The position numbers and the translations under genes are program-made. Under the pieces are notes generated by a model, which was not told the DNA's origin, ran no database searches, and saw nothing but the letters and a program-made list of their open reading frames with translations. This document shows, piece by piece, positions 34,962 through 43,497 of a stretch of 64,000 nucleotides of DNA. Where the stretch lies: positions 124,001 through 188,000 of the forward strand of contig JBHIWH010000007.1 in NCBI GenBank assembly GCA_041987545.1, read 5' to 3'. Position 1 is the stretch's first letter. Every line of letters starts with the position of its first letter. This DNA is from JAJRXR01 sp041987545. GTDB taxonomy: Bacteria > Planctomycetota > Phycisphaerae > Phycisphaerales > UBA1924.

Positions 34962-36623
34962 TCACCCGGGGAGGGGGGGCATCCCGCACCCGCTCGCGAA
35001 CCGCGCCAGGTACGCGATCACGTCGGCGAAGTCCAGCACGCCGAACGGCGGCGAGAGGTCGGCCCTCGGATCGCCCTCCGCGAACCACTGCAAGAACAGC
35101 AGCAGGTCGCTGATGTCCACGTCCCCATCGCCCGTCAGGTCCGCCTGGCATGTCGGCCGGCGCAACGGCACGCCGTTGTTCCCGTCCAGGAACTCCAGCG
35201 CCGCCCCCGCGTCCACACGCCCCCAACCGTACACCTCGTCGCGGCCCGGCTCGCCCAGGTCGGCCGAGGTCAGCTCCAGCACCGCACGAACCGCGTCGGC
35301 CGACAACGACGGGTGGCGGCCCCAGATCAGCGTCGCCGCCCCCGACACGTACCCGACCGCCCACGACGTCCCGTCGCCGCAATCCACCGTGTCCGGCGCG
35401 CTCGGCACGTCCATCAGCGAGATCACGCCGACACCCGGCGCCACGATCGAGACCTCGGGCCCCGTCGTCGAGTTGTTCCAGATCTGGTCCCTGCTGTCCG
35501 TCGCCCCGACCGCCATCACCTCGTCGAACTTCGCCGGGAAACGCACGCCCTGGGTCGCGATGTTGCCCGTCGAGGCCACCAGCAACGCCCCGCTCGCGTG
35601 GGCGTACATCACCGCGTCGTGAAGCAGCCCCGTGCCCGCCGACTGACCGAACCCGAAGCTCATGCTCATGATGTCGGCGCCCGCGTCCGACGCCCACACG
35701 AGCCCGTTGCTCACCTCGGTCTCGAACCCGATCTGCCAGTCGTTGAACACACGGACCGGCATGATCCTCGCGTCCCAGCTCACCCCCGCGATCCCGATCC
35801 CGTTGTGCGGGACCGCCGACACGATCCCCGCCACGAACGTGCCGTGGTTGTTGTTCATGTGACCCGTGTCGTTGGCGCCCCCGTCGGCGAAGTTCTGACC
35901 CGGGACGAGCCGCCCCACGAGGTCCGCGTGCTCGTTCACCCCGCCGTCGATCACCGCGACCGTCACCGGCTGCTGGCCCAGGTACAGCGCCCACGCGTCG
36001 AGCGCGGCGATATCCGCCCCGGGCCGCCCGCCGGCCCCGCCCTCGCAAGACTCCTGACCCGTGTTCTCCAACGCCCACTGCTCCGGGAAGTACGGGTCGT
36101 TGGGCCACGCGCCCCCGCGCGCCCGACCGTGCAACTCGCCGATCGAGTCGCCGTCCACCCGCTCGAACAGATCGCCCCGGAGGCTCAGCCGCGCGCCGAC
36201 CGAGCCAATGTCAGCCCCAGCGTCCAGCCGGAGCACGTAGTACCGGTCCAGCCCGATCGCCGCCGCGAGCATCGGCCTCGCAAACTCCGACGGCTCGAAC
36301 AGGCGCCCCGCAGAGACCACGCCGCCGCCGTCACGCGCCGCGTCACCGAGCAGCTCCTCGAGCGGCAGATCCGACCCCGCCGCAGTCACAACGATCCCGT
36401 CGGCGTCCGAACTGATCGAGCACCCGGGTGTCATCTTGACAACGACGCGCGCCGAACTCAGGCCGCCCACCCGATCGATCGGGATCGCGATCCCGGGCCC
36501 GAAGTCGCCGCCCGCCGCCGCCAGGACGGGGTGAGTCGGCTCGGCGCACGCCGCACCGCCCACGGCCGTTCCCACAACGACCGCCGTCACCACAAGCGTG
36601 AGGTCAAGATGAAGGGCACTCAT
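34962..36623 (-). CDS. Secreted subtilisin-like serine protease with EF-hand/GC-type dockerin
   Basis: S8-family protease of 553 residues. The ATG chosen has GGAGAAGAG upstream and opens a signal peptide (LTLVVTAVVVGTAVGGAACA). A propeptide-like region of about 170 residues precedes WPNDPYFPEQWALENTGQ, the usual mature start. Catalytic triad: D226 (VAVIDGGV), H260 (NNHGTFVAGIVSA) and S420 (DGTSWAVGYVSGAA; the common Pro after GTS-x-A-x is Gly). The tail is unusual: its first dockerin repeat has a canonical calcium loop, DLTGDGDVDISDLLLFL, while the second is the degenerate DLSPPFGVLDFADV of the other surface proteins, ending SGCG. Confidence 0.93.
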   Translation of the reverse strand: MSALHLDLTLVVTAVVVGTAVGGAACAEPTHPVLAAAGGDFGPGIAIPIDRVGGLSSARVVVKMTPGCSISSDADGIVVTAAGSDLPLEELLGDAARDGGGVVSAGRLFEPSEFARPMLAAAIGLDRYYVLRLDAGADIGSVGARLSLRGDLFERVDGDSIGELHGRARGGAWPNDPYFPEQWALENTGQESCEGGAGGRPGADIAALDAWALYLGQQPVTVAVIDGGVNEHADLVGRLVPGQNFADGGANDTGHMNNNHGTFVAGIVSAVPHNGIGIAGVSWDARIMPVRVFNDWQIGFETEVSNGLVWASDAGADIMSMSFGFGQSAGTGLLHDAVMYAHASGALLVASTGNIATQGVRFPAKFDEVMAVGATDSRDQIWNNSTTGPEVSIVAPGVGVISLMDVPSAPDTVDCGDGTSWAVGYVSGAATLIWGRHPSLSADAVRAVLELTSADLGEPGRDEVYGWGRVDAGAALEFLDGNNGVPLRRPTCQADLTGDGDVDISDLLLFLQWFAEGDPRADLSPPFGVLDFADVIAYLARFASGCGMPPLPG

Positions 36624-37114
36624 CTCTTCTCCAGGACAGGGAGGAACGTCCACCTCCGAATCCTTCCAAACAGCAGCCCCGATGCTACCACTTCACCGGC
36701 GTTCCGACCTAGCCAAATCACGCCCAGAACGGTCAGCCGAGAAAACCTCATATACCGAACACATTACGACCATCTGGGGCGCGGCGATAACCCCTGTCGG
36801 ACCAACACACTACGTCGTGACCCGATCAAACTCCGATCATTTTTGACTACATTTTTTGTCGAATCACTGGCAAACTCCCGGATCGAAGCCTTGACAGGCC
36901 CCCCGAGTCATGGGAGTCTGAAGATGGAATCGAGTCCGTGGGGTTCGAGATCGAGCAAGAGAGAGAAGGGATTTCGGAGCGGCGAAGAGGGGATTGAGAG
37001 AGACCCCGCCGAGTTCACCGGGACGCAGCAACAGCACGCACCCCACCGTGTCTGGCGAATCGCGTCCTCAAGAACAGCTCCTACAACGAGCCTGTATCAG
37101 GTGAGGTGAGAGAA
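36624..37114. other. Divergent intergenic region, AT-richer
   Basis: About 490 bases between the subtilase and a PEP-CTERM-like gene, noticeably richer in A/T than its surroundings around 36.75-36.90 kb. TGGTAGCAT on the minus strand (about 50 bases before the subtilase) is a possible extended -10. A lone TTGACA occurs on the plus strand without a matching -10. Short open frames here have no coding character or ribosome site. Nothing else recognised. Confidence 0.5.
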
Positions 37115-37867
37115 ATGAGCATCAAGAGCCTGTCTCGTGGATCGGTTGCGGCCCTCGCGCTGGTCGCCGGCGCGTCGACCGCCGTTGCCGGTGATGACGA
37201 CGTCGTCTTCCGCATGGAAGCCATGACCGACGGCAGCCTGTCCGTGTACGAGGTCCACTTCGGTGACGGCACCTGGTCGGACGACGGCCTCCGCTGGGAG
37301 TGGAACTACAGCGGCGACACGTTCTTCTTCGGCGGCGACGGCTCCCAGGACATGGGTGAGGGCGGCTTCGATAACGCCGGCATCACCTTTGACTTCACGA
37401 GCCGCGGCGGCCCCGCGCAGACCGTCAACCTCAACTTTGACGTCTTCGCCGGCGGCGCCAACACCGCCTTCAGCATCGGCTCCGGCCCGCTGAACTTCGC
37501 ACAGTTCAGCTCCGCCCAGGGCATCGCCTCCGCCTCCGTCGGTGTCACCGACGTCCTCGGCGGCGGCGCCACCCTCTCGCCCAACGCCCCCGGCATGTAC
37601 CGCGCGTTCTACAACGGCGGCACCACCTTCGCCGACCTGCTGACCTCCTCGCTCAACGCGGGCGTGTTCAGCTCGGCCCAGGACGACGACGACTTCGGCT
37701 TCGCCGCCCTCGGCGGCTCCGTCGACGAGATCGCCGCCGAGTGGGAGTTCACCCTCACCGCCTTCGACAGCGCGGGCGGCACCAGCACCTTCTCGGTCGT
37801 CCCCGCCCCGGGTTCGGCCATGCTGCTGGGCCTCGCCGGCCTCGCCGCCACCCGTCGTCGCCGCTAA
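37115..37867 (+). CDS. PEP-CTERM-like exported protein
   Basis: Protein of 250 residues. The ATG follows GAGGTGAGAGAA. Signal peptide with core GSVAALALVAGASTAVAG, a Gly/Asp-rich beta-type domain (VYEVHFGDGTWSDDGLRWEW, NAGITFDFTSRGGPAQTV) and the tail VPAPGS...LLGLAGLAATRRRR typical of PEP-CTERM-like sorting. Shares its plan with the next gene (a central ...GGGATLSPNAPGMYRAFYNGGTTFADL resembles ...LHAGGGLYNADYNNGTSFTEL), so the two are probably paralogues. The family is not one I recognise; no enzymatic motif seen. Confidence 0.82.
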   Translation: MSIKSLSRGSVAALALVAGASTAVAGDDDVVFRMEAMTDGSLSVYEVHFGDGTWSDDGLRWEWNYSGDTFFFGGDGSQDMGEGGFDNAGITFDFTSRGGPAQTVNLNFDVFAGGANTAFSIGSGPLNFAQFSSAQGIASASVGVTDVLGGGATLSPNAPGMYRAFYNGGTTFADLLTSSLNAGVFSSAQDDDDFGFAALGGSVDEIAAEWEFTLTAFDSAGGTSTFSVVPAPGSAMLLGLAGLAATRRRR

Positions 37868-37891
37868 GGCGCGACCCGTCTTGCTCGATCC

Positions 37892-37924
37892 CTCGGCGGC
37901 CCCCAACCGGGCCGCCGAGTATTC
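37892..37924 (+). terminator. Terminator-like hairpin
   Basis: Perfect 11-base stem CTCGGCGGCCC / GGGCCGCCGAG with a 6-base loop followed by TATTC, 25 bases after the PEP-CTERM-like gene. The T-run is weak. Confidence 0.65.
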
Positions 37925-37961
37925 AGTCTGATAAAGATCCCCTTCAGGCCGCCGTTTCCTG

Positions 37962-37991
37962 TTGAGGGTCGTGGGAGTCCGCCTCTATACT
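37962..37991 (+). promoter_or_regulatory. Predicted sigma70-type promoter
   Basis: TTGAGG, 18-base spacer, TATACT, the best -10 in the window. About 55 bases before the ATG of the second PEP-CTERM-like gene and just after the preceding terminator. Confidence 0.7.
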
Positions 37992-38048
37992 CGGACACGT
38001 CCTCGGGAAGGAGAGCCCGGGGTCAGAGAGAGGGAAGAGAGAACACAC

Positions 38049-38822
38049 ATGAGCACCATCTCGCATCTGCGGCGTCGGTCCGGAATGCTGGCCATTGTCG
38101 CCCTCGCCGGCGCGACCACCGTCGCCCAGGCGGACTTCAGCGACCCCATCATCACGTTCCACGCGACCAACGCCCAGGGCACGGGTTCGTTCTCCGTGAG
38201 CCTCGCCGACGCACAGTTCAACAACGGCGAGATCGTTGTCTGGAACCTCGCCGGCGGCATCGACATCATGGACGGCGCCAACACCATCGGCACTGTCACC
38301 GCCGCCCAGCTGACCCTTCAGGACTTCAACCCCGCCGGCGCCTCCCAGGCGCTCGTCGCCCTGTCCTTTGATGTCATGGCCGGCGGCGCCGACACCGAGT
38401 TCACGATCACGAGCTCCCTCATCGACAGCTTCCTGATCAGCAACGCCAGCGCCCGCGCGACCGGCACCTACTCCCTCAGCGACGGCAACCTCAACGGCGC
38501 CACGCTCACCGGCCTGCACGCCGGCGGCGGCCTTTACAACGCCGATTACAACAACGGCACCAGCTTCACCGAGCTCTTCGACACCGGCCCCTACACCACC
38601 GGCATCTCCGGCTCCACCGGCGACGCTCAGGACGTCCCCTTCGGCGCCGGCAACTTCTCGCCCACGGGCGACGACATCAGCGCCATCCAGGCCGAGTGGC
38701 ACTTCCGCCTCTCCGCCGGCGACCTCGCCGCGGGCACGAGCAACTTCATCGTGATCCCCGCGCCGTCCGGCCTCGCCCTGATCGGTCTCGGCGGCCTCGC
38801 GGCCACCCGCCGCCGCCGCTGA
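38049..38822 (+). CDS. PEP-CTERM-like exported protein (paralogue)
   Basis: Protein of 257 residues. Signal peptide RSGMLAIVALAGATTVAQAD, beta-rich middle (ATNAQGTGSFSVSLADAQFN, GGADTEFTITSSLIDSF) and PEP-CTERM-like tail VIPAPSGLALIGLGGLAATRRRR. The ATG is about 58 bases after a strong promoter; the ribosome site is weak (GGAAGAGAG somewhat far). Transcribed alone, between two hairpins. Likely sorted to the cell surface; role unknown. Confidence 0.82.
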   Translation: MSTISHLRRRSGMLAIVALAGATTVAQADFSDPIITFHATNAQGTGSFSVSLADAQFNNGEIVVWNLAGGIDIMDGANTIGTVTAAQLTLQDFNPAGASQALVALSFDVMAGGADTEFTITSSLIDSFLISNASARATGTYSLSDGNLNGATLTGLHAGGGLYNADYNNGTSFTELFDTGPYTTGISGSTGDAQDVPFGAGNFSPTGDDISAIQAEWHFRLSAGDLAAGTSNFIVIPAPSGLALIGLGGLAATRRRR

Positions 38823-38849
38823 TACGCAAACTCAATCCGAGCTTCCCTC

Positions 38850-38886
38850 GAGGGCCGGCGCCAACGCGTCGGCCCTCTCCGTTTTT
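38850..38886 (+). terminator. Rho-independent terminator
   Basis: Stem GAGGGCCG / CGGCCCTC with a 12-base loop, followed by TCCGTTTTT. Ends the second PEP-CTERM-like gene before the convergent oxidoreductase gene. Confidence 0.75.
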
Positions 38887-38912
38887 GGAGACCCCGCACC
38901 CCGCCCCGCGCC

Positions 38913-40088
38913 TCACTCGGCGACGCGCTCGATCGGGAACAACGTCGAACCGTCCCCGAGCATCGCGCCCACCGCACCGCGCGCCGTCTCGAACGCCATC
39001 GACATCCCGTGCCCCGTAAACCCGCCGCAGAACCACACCCGCCCGCCAAGCCCGCACGCACCAGGCGCGGCGCCGACCAGCGGCAACCCATCGGGCGAGA
39101 AGCCCATCGTCCCCGCCCACCGAGCGATCACCTCGTACTCCCCCGCCACCAGCTCGCGCGCGAACGACTCGATCCTCGCCTGCACCGCCGACGTCGGGTA
39201 CATCTCGTGCCCCACCTCGTCCTCGGCGTGGTACGTCCGCGCCCCGCCGAAGATGAACTCCCCGTCCCCCACCGCACGGAAGTACTCCGAGCCCCGGTTC
39301 GCGTAGTACGCATGCTCCAACTCGCCGCCCCCAGCCGCCCGCGCCGCCATCATCTGCCCCCGCCGCGGCGTCACGAGCGGCGCCAGCGTCGGCAGCACCC
39401 GGCCCGCGTACGCGTTCAGGCACGCCAGCACCCGCCCGGCCTCGACACGGACGTCCGGCGCCTCGACAACCACGCCGCCACCCTGGCCCTCTCCCACGGT
39501 GTGCGCCGCCTGGCCCTCGAGCACCAGGGTCTTGGACAGCTTCGATCGCAGGAACCGGACCAGATTGACCGGGTTGCACACGCCGTCGTTCGGGTTCAGG
39601 AGCCCGCACCGCACCCGCCCGGACCGCCACACCGCGTCGCCGGGCCCCGCGTCGGCCTCGATCAGCTCGACCTCGAACCCGTCCTCACGCATCAGGGGCG
39701 CCGACTCGCGCAGCTCCCGCTCCTCGTCCGCACCCAGGGCCAGAAGGCACGAGGCCCGCGCCCCGTACCCCTCCACGCCCTCGATCCCCTCGGCACGGAG
39801 CGCCGCGAGATTCCGCTCGGTCAGCCGCAGCACGTCCCGGGCCCGCTCGCGCCCGTACGCCGCGCACGCCTGGGCGTAGTTGTCCGCCACGCCGCGCATC
39901 AAGAAGCCCGCGTTCCGCCCGCTCGCCCCGCCGGCGACCTCCCCCGCCTCGAGCAGCACCACCTGGGCCCCGCGCCGCTCCAACTCCAGCGCCGCCGAGA
40001 TCCCCGCGATCCCGCCCCCGAGGACGCACACATCGCACCCGATCGACCGGGGCGCCGCCGACCGCCGCCACAACGACACGCTGGACAT
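38913..40088 (-). CDS. FAD-dependent oxidoreductase, DAO (glycine/D-amino acid oxidase) family
   Basis: Cytoplasmic flavoprotein of 391 residues. The N-terminal Rossmann motif CDVCVLGGGIAGISAALELE followed by LLEAGEVAGGASGRNAGF is the FAD-binding signature of DAO/GlyOx-type enzymes, and the C-terminal ARWAGTMGFSPDGLPLVG...FCGGFTGHGMSMAFETA completes the fold. The likely reaction is oxidation of an amino acid or secondary amine; the substrate cannot be set. Last gene of a minus-strand set with glycerate kinase and pilT (40-base gap to pilT). No membrane segments or signal peptide. Confidence 0.88.
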   Translation of the reverse strand: MSSVSLWRRSAAPRSIGCDVCVLGGGIAGISAALELERRGAQVVLLEAGEVAGGASGRNAGFLMRGVADNYAQACAAYGRERARDVLRLTERNLAALRAEGIEGVEGYGARASCLLALGADEERELRESAPLMREDGFEVELIEADAGPGDAVWRSGRVRCGLLNPNDGVCNPVNLVRFLRSKLSKTLVLEGQAAHTVGEGQGGGVVVEAPDVRVEAGRVLACLNAYAGRVLPTLAPLVTPRRGQMMAARAAGGGELEHAYYANRGSEYFRAVGDGEFIFGGARTYHAEDEVGHEMYPTSAVQARIESFARELVAGEYEVIARWAGTMGFSPDGLPLVGAAPGACGLGGRVWFCGGFTGHGMSMAFETARGAVGAMLGDGSTLFPIERVAE

Positions 40089-40128
40089 CGCTACCCCGCC
40101 CCCCGCCGGCCCAACGCCGCCGGACCGC

Positions 40129-41256
40129 TCACGCCTTGCCCTTGATCCGACCCACGAGCGACTGCGCCTTGACCTGCACGCCCTTGAGACGGCTCGTCAG
40201 CGCCTCGCGGTTGGGCGCGTACTCCATCGCCGTCTGCAGCGCCACCCACTCCTTCTCGACCAGCTCGGCCAGCGAGTCGGTGAACGACCGCATCCCCTCC
40301 GACGAGCCCGTGTTGATCACCGCCGGCAGGTCCTCGTCCCGCGCGTCCCGGATCAGCTCCCGCACCGTGGACGAGGTCATCAGCACCTCCGTCGCCGGCA
40401 CGACCTTGCTCTCGAACCCCTCCACGGTCGGAACCAGCCGCTGGGCGCAGATCGCCTTCATCGTCGACGAAAGGCTCGAGCGGATGAACCCGCGCTCCTC
40501 CTGCGGGAAGAACTCGAGCATGCGGTTGAACGCCTGCATCGTGTCCGCCGTGTGCAGCGTCGCGAACACCAGGTGCCCCGTCTCGGCCGCCTGGATCGCG
40601 CTGAGCACCGTCTCCCGGTCCCGCATCTCCCCGATGAAGATCACGTCCGGGTCCTGACGCACGACGTACCGCAGCGCCGTCGCAAAGTCCTGCACGTCGA
40701 TCCCGATCTCCCGCTGCGAGATGATCGACTTGTCCGGCGTGAACCGGTACTCCACCGGGTCCTCCACCGTGATGATGTTCACCGATCGCGTGTGATTGAC
40801 CTCGTTGATCATCGCCGCCTGCGTGGACGACTTGCCGCACCCGGTCACGCCCACCACCAGCACCAGCCCCTCGAACGTCTGGTGCACGATCTTGGAGTAC
40901 ACCGGCGGCAGGTGCAGCTCGTTGTAGTCCGGGATCTCCGCCTTCACGCGACGGATCGCCGCGTGCGTGTGGTTGCCCGAGCGGAACATGTTGATCCGGA
41001 ACCGGTCCCCGTCGGGCAGGTGCCACGCGAAGTCCAGGTTCCCCGTGTCGTTGAACCGCTTCTGCAACGCCTCGTCCAGCAGCGGGTCCAGCAGGTGGTC
41101 CGCCTCGTCCTCGCCCAGGGGCTCGGCCTCGATCGACCGCAGGTGCCCGCCCACGCGGTACGTCGGCGGGATCCCGACCTTCACGTGCAGGTCCGACGCG
41201 TCCAGCCGACGCATCGCCTCCAGCAGCTTCTTGATGTTCACGTTCCCGCTGATCAC
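40129..41256 (-). CDS. pilT: Type IV pilus retraction ATPase PilT
   Basis: Hexameric AAA-type motor of 375 residues that depolymerises type IV pili. The GTG start is set by GGGAGG about six bases upstream; it gives the family N-terminus NIKKLLEAMRRLDASDLHVKVG. Walker A is GVTGCGKSST, the Asp box VEDPVEYRFTPDKSIISQREIG, Walker B PDVIFIGEMRDRETVLSAIQAAETGHLVFATLHT with its His box, and the retraction-specific C-terminal part ICAQRLVPTVEG with an AIRSVI-like region altered. No other pilus gene adjoins it. The only prepilin-like gene in the window is 20 kb away, so a direct partnership cannot be claimed. Confidence 0.94.
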   Translation of the reverse strand: MISGNVNIKKLLEAMRRLDASDLHVKVGIPPTYRVGGHLRSIEAEPLGEDEADHLLDPLLDEALQKRFNDTGNLDFAWHLPDGDRFRINMFRSGNHTHAAIRRVKAEIPDYNELHLPPVYSKIVHQTFEGLVLVVGVTGCGKSSTQAAMINEVNHTRSVNIITVEDPVEYRFTPDKSIISQREIGIDVQDFATALRYVVRQDPDVIFIGEMRDRETVLSAIQAAETGHLVFATLHTADTMQAFNRMLEFFPQEERGFIRSSLSSTMKAICAQRLVPTVEGFESKVVPATEVLMTSSTVRELIRDARDEDLPAVINTGSSEGMRSFTDSLAELVEKEWVALQTAMEYAPNREALTSRLKGVQVKAQSLVGRIKGKA

Positions 41257-41343
41257 GCCGGGCCTCCCATCGCTGACCGAGCCGACCGCAGCATACACGA
41301 GCCCGAGCCGAGCCCCGACCACCACGCCGTCTCGGCCCGCCGC

Positions 41344-42633
41344 TCAGACCGGGCCCCGGAACCCCACGAGCACGTCGTTCACGTTCGTCCCCGTCGGCCC
41401 CGTCCGCGTCAGCGCCCCGACCGAGTCCAGCGCCGTGTGCGCATCGTGCCGCCCGAGCGCGTCAACCGGGTCGATCTCCCCGCCCCGGATCGACGCCGAG
41501 GTCCGCCAATCGACGACGGCGCCCGCCGCGTCCGTCGGCCCGTCCACGCCGTCGGTCGCCAGCCCCAGCACGCCGGCGCCCTCGACGCCCTCGATCTCGA
41601 CGGCCGCCGACAGCACCGCCTCCTGCACCGGTCCGCCCACACCCGGCGCGCCCCCCACGCTCACCGTTGTCTCCCCACCCCACACGCGGCACCCCCCGCG
41701 GCCCGTCCCCCGCAGCAGGACCCCCAGCCCCATGCCCGCGTCCGCCGCCTCCCCCTCGACGCCCGTCCGCGTCTCGACGATCTCGAACCCAATCGCCCGC
41801 ATCGCGCCCGCCGCCGCCCCGACCGCCAGCGCGTTGTTCGCCGCCACAACGTGCCGCACCCGCTCGACGACCGGATCACCGGGCTTGACCGTCTCCGCGA
41901 TCTCGCCCGCCGCGCCTCGCCCGAGCCTCGCGCGCACCGCCGGAGCCACCGCGCCCACACCGCCCCGCTCCAGCACACGAAGCGCATCCGCGAACGTCGT
42001 CGGATCCCCCGCCGTCGGCCCAGACCCGATCACATCGATCGGGTCCCCGAGCACGTCCGAGACCACGAGCGTCCACACCCCGCCCGCGCCCCCGGCCTCC
42101 CGCGCCAGCCCGCCGCCCTTCAGGCGCTCGCAGTGCTTCCGCACCGCGTTCAGCTCGCCGATCGTCGCGCCCGCCCGCAGCAGCGCCGATGTCACCCGGG
42201 CCAGCTCGTCGAGCGTCACGCCCTCCGAAGGCGCCGTCAGATACGTCGACGCCCCCCCCGAGATCAGCACGAGCAGCGTCTCGCCCCCGCCGACGCCGCC
42301 GGCGACCGCCATCGCCCGCTCGGCCGCCGCCACGTTCCGCGCCGTGGGGATCGGGTGGTCGCCGGAGAGCAACTCCAGCCCCGTCGGCGGCCCCTCCCAG
42401 CCCGCGACGACCTCCCCGGGCCCGACGACCAGGCCCCGGGCCAGCCGCCCGCCCAGCCGCTCCGCCGCCGCCCGGGCCATCCCGACGCTCGCCTTCCCGG
42501 CCGCGATCAGAACCACGCGCTCAGCAGAGTCCAGCTCGCCCGGCCACGCCCGGCCGACCGCCCGCCCCGGCTCGCACGCGTCCAGCACGGCCCGCCGGAC
42601 CCGCCTCCCGATCTCGCCCGCGTCGAGCCTCAC
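41344..42633 (-). CDS. Glycerate 2-kinase (MOFRL/GckA family)
   Basis: Soluble kinase of 429 residues that phosphorylates D-glycerate to 2-phosphoglycerate. N-terminal domain: VVLIAAGKASVGMARAAAERL, LLSGDHPIPTARNVAAAERAM, ISGGASTYLTAPSEGVTLDEL, NAVRKHCERLKGGGLA and VVSDVLGDPIDVIGSGPT. C-terminal MOFRL part: VWGGETTVSVG, LGLATDGVDGPTDAAGAVVD and TGPTGTNVNDVLVGF. All the family blocks are intact. First gene of a minus-strand row with pilT and the DAO oxidase; the functional link is not evident. Confidence 0.93.
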   Translation of the reverse strand: MRLDAGEIGRRVRRAVLDACEPGRAVGRAWPGELDSAERVVLIAAGKASVGMARAAAERLGGRLARGLVVGPGEVVAGWEGPPTGLELLSGDHPIPTARNVAAAERAMAVAGGVGGGETLLVLISGGASTYLTAPSEGVTLDELARVTSALLRAGATIGELNAVRKHCERLKGGGLAREAGGAGGVWTLVVSDVLGDPIDVIGSGPTAGDPTTFADALRVLERGGVGAVAPAVRARLGRGAAGEIAETVKPGDPVVERVRHVVAANNALAVGAAAGAMRAIGFEIVETRTGVEGEAADAGMGLGVLLRGTGRGGCRVWGGETTVSVGGAPGVGGPVQEAVLSAAVEIEGVEGAGVLGLATDGVDGPTDAAGAVVDWRTSASIRGGEIDPVDALGRHDAHTALDSVGALTRTGPTGTNVNDVLVGFRGPV

Positions 42634-42731
42634 GCCCGCACCTTACCGCCCCCCGCACGCATGAACGCCCACCTTCATGTATCCTGGGCGGCTAGAGCCC
42701 CACCGGGCGCCAACCAACCGAAGGAGTCTCC

Positions 42732-43043
42732 ATGAGCCAGGCAACCCCGCCCACCTCATCCTCGTCCGCCGGCGAGCCCCACCGTGGCGTGCTGATCCTC
42801 GTCCTCGGCATCCTCAGCATCGTCATCTGCGCCCTCATCGGCCCCTTCGCGTGGCAGATGGGCAAGGGCGACCTGGCCAAGATCAACGCCGGCCAGATGG
42901 ACGCCGAGGGCAAAGGCCTCACCCAGGCCGGGATGATCTGCGGCATCGTCGGCACCGTCTTTCTCGCCCTCTGGCTCCTGTACATCATCTTCATCGTCGT
43001 CATCATGATCATCGGCGCCGGTGCCGCCGCCGCCGGGAACTGA
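42732..43043 (+). CDS. Small membrane protein (DUF4190-like)
   Basis: Protein of 103 residues with AAGGAGTCTCC before the ATG. A Ser/Pro/Thr-rich cytoplasmic start leads to two membrane segments, GVLILVLGILSIVICALIGPFAW and GMICGIVGTVFLALWLLYIIFIVVIMIIGAG, joined by the loop MGKGDLAKINAGQMDAEGKG. This loop between two helices is typical of DUF4190 proteins, whose function is unknown. TATCCT 47 bases upstream may be the -10. First of three small membrane-protein genes. Confidence 0.85.
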   Translation: MSQATPPTSSSSAGEPHRGVLILVLGILSIVICALIGPFAWQMGKGDLAKINAGQMDAEGKGLTQAGMICGIVGTVFLALWLLYIIFIVVIMIIGAGAAAAGN

Positions 43044-43056
43044 TCGAGTCGGTCCC

Positions 43057-43488
43057 ATGCCCCGGGTCGTTCCAGCGTCGCGCCTGCCGCACGTTCCGGT
43101 GTGGCTTGTGTTGCTGTACGCGGCATGGGGCGCCGCCGTCGCGCTCGTGTTTGTCGCCTCGCGCACGCTCGGCGTCCGCGCCGACCTCTGCCCGCTCCAC
43201 GCCGCGACCGGCCTCCCCTGCCCGCTCTGCGGCGGCACGCGCGCGACCGTACACCTCGCCTCGCTCGACCCCCTCGCCGCCCTGGCCATGAACCCGCTCG
43301 TCGCCGTCGGTCTCCCGGCCCTCGCCCTCGTCCTCGGGCTCCGCCTGCTCACCGCACGCTGGATCCGGCTCGAGGGCCCGCCCACGCGCCGACGGGCGAT
43401 CCGCAACGCCGCGATCGCCGCCGCCGCGCTCCTCGTCCTCGCCAACTGGGGCTACCTGCTCGCCTTCCAACCCGGCGCCCACGCCTAG
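43057..43488 (+). CDS. DUF2752 membrane protein
   Basis: About 143 residues, start taken at MPRVVPASRL; 13 bases after the previous gene. The motif CPLHAATGLPCPLCGGTRATVHLASLDPLAALAMNP is the DUF2752 hallmark (CP-x-CGxTRA followed by NP), set between hydrophobic helices. Three membrane spans are likely. The conserved Cys pair suggests metal or redox chemistry, but no function is established. Probably in one transcript with its neighbours. Confidence 0.87.
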   Translation: MPRVVPASRLPHVPVWLVLLYAAWGAAVALVFVASRTLGVRADLCPLHAATGLPCPLCGGTRATVHLASLDPLAALAMNPLVAVGLPALALVLGLRLLTARWIRLEGPPTRRRAIRNAAIAAAALLVLANWGYLLAFQPGAHA

Positions 43489-43497
43489 GCCAAAGCC

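Noticed and set aside
36891..36919. TTGACA as promoter of the 37.1 kb PEP-CTERM-like gene
   Set aside because: The sequence 17 bases later (GAGTCT) is a poor -10 and the alternative lies too far away.
36864..37046. 60-residue minus-strand frame in the AT-richer gap
   Set aside because: No ribosome site, no hydrophobic or conserved segment, and it overlaps the probable control region of the flanking gene.
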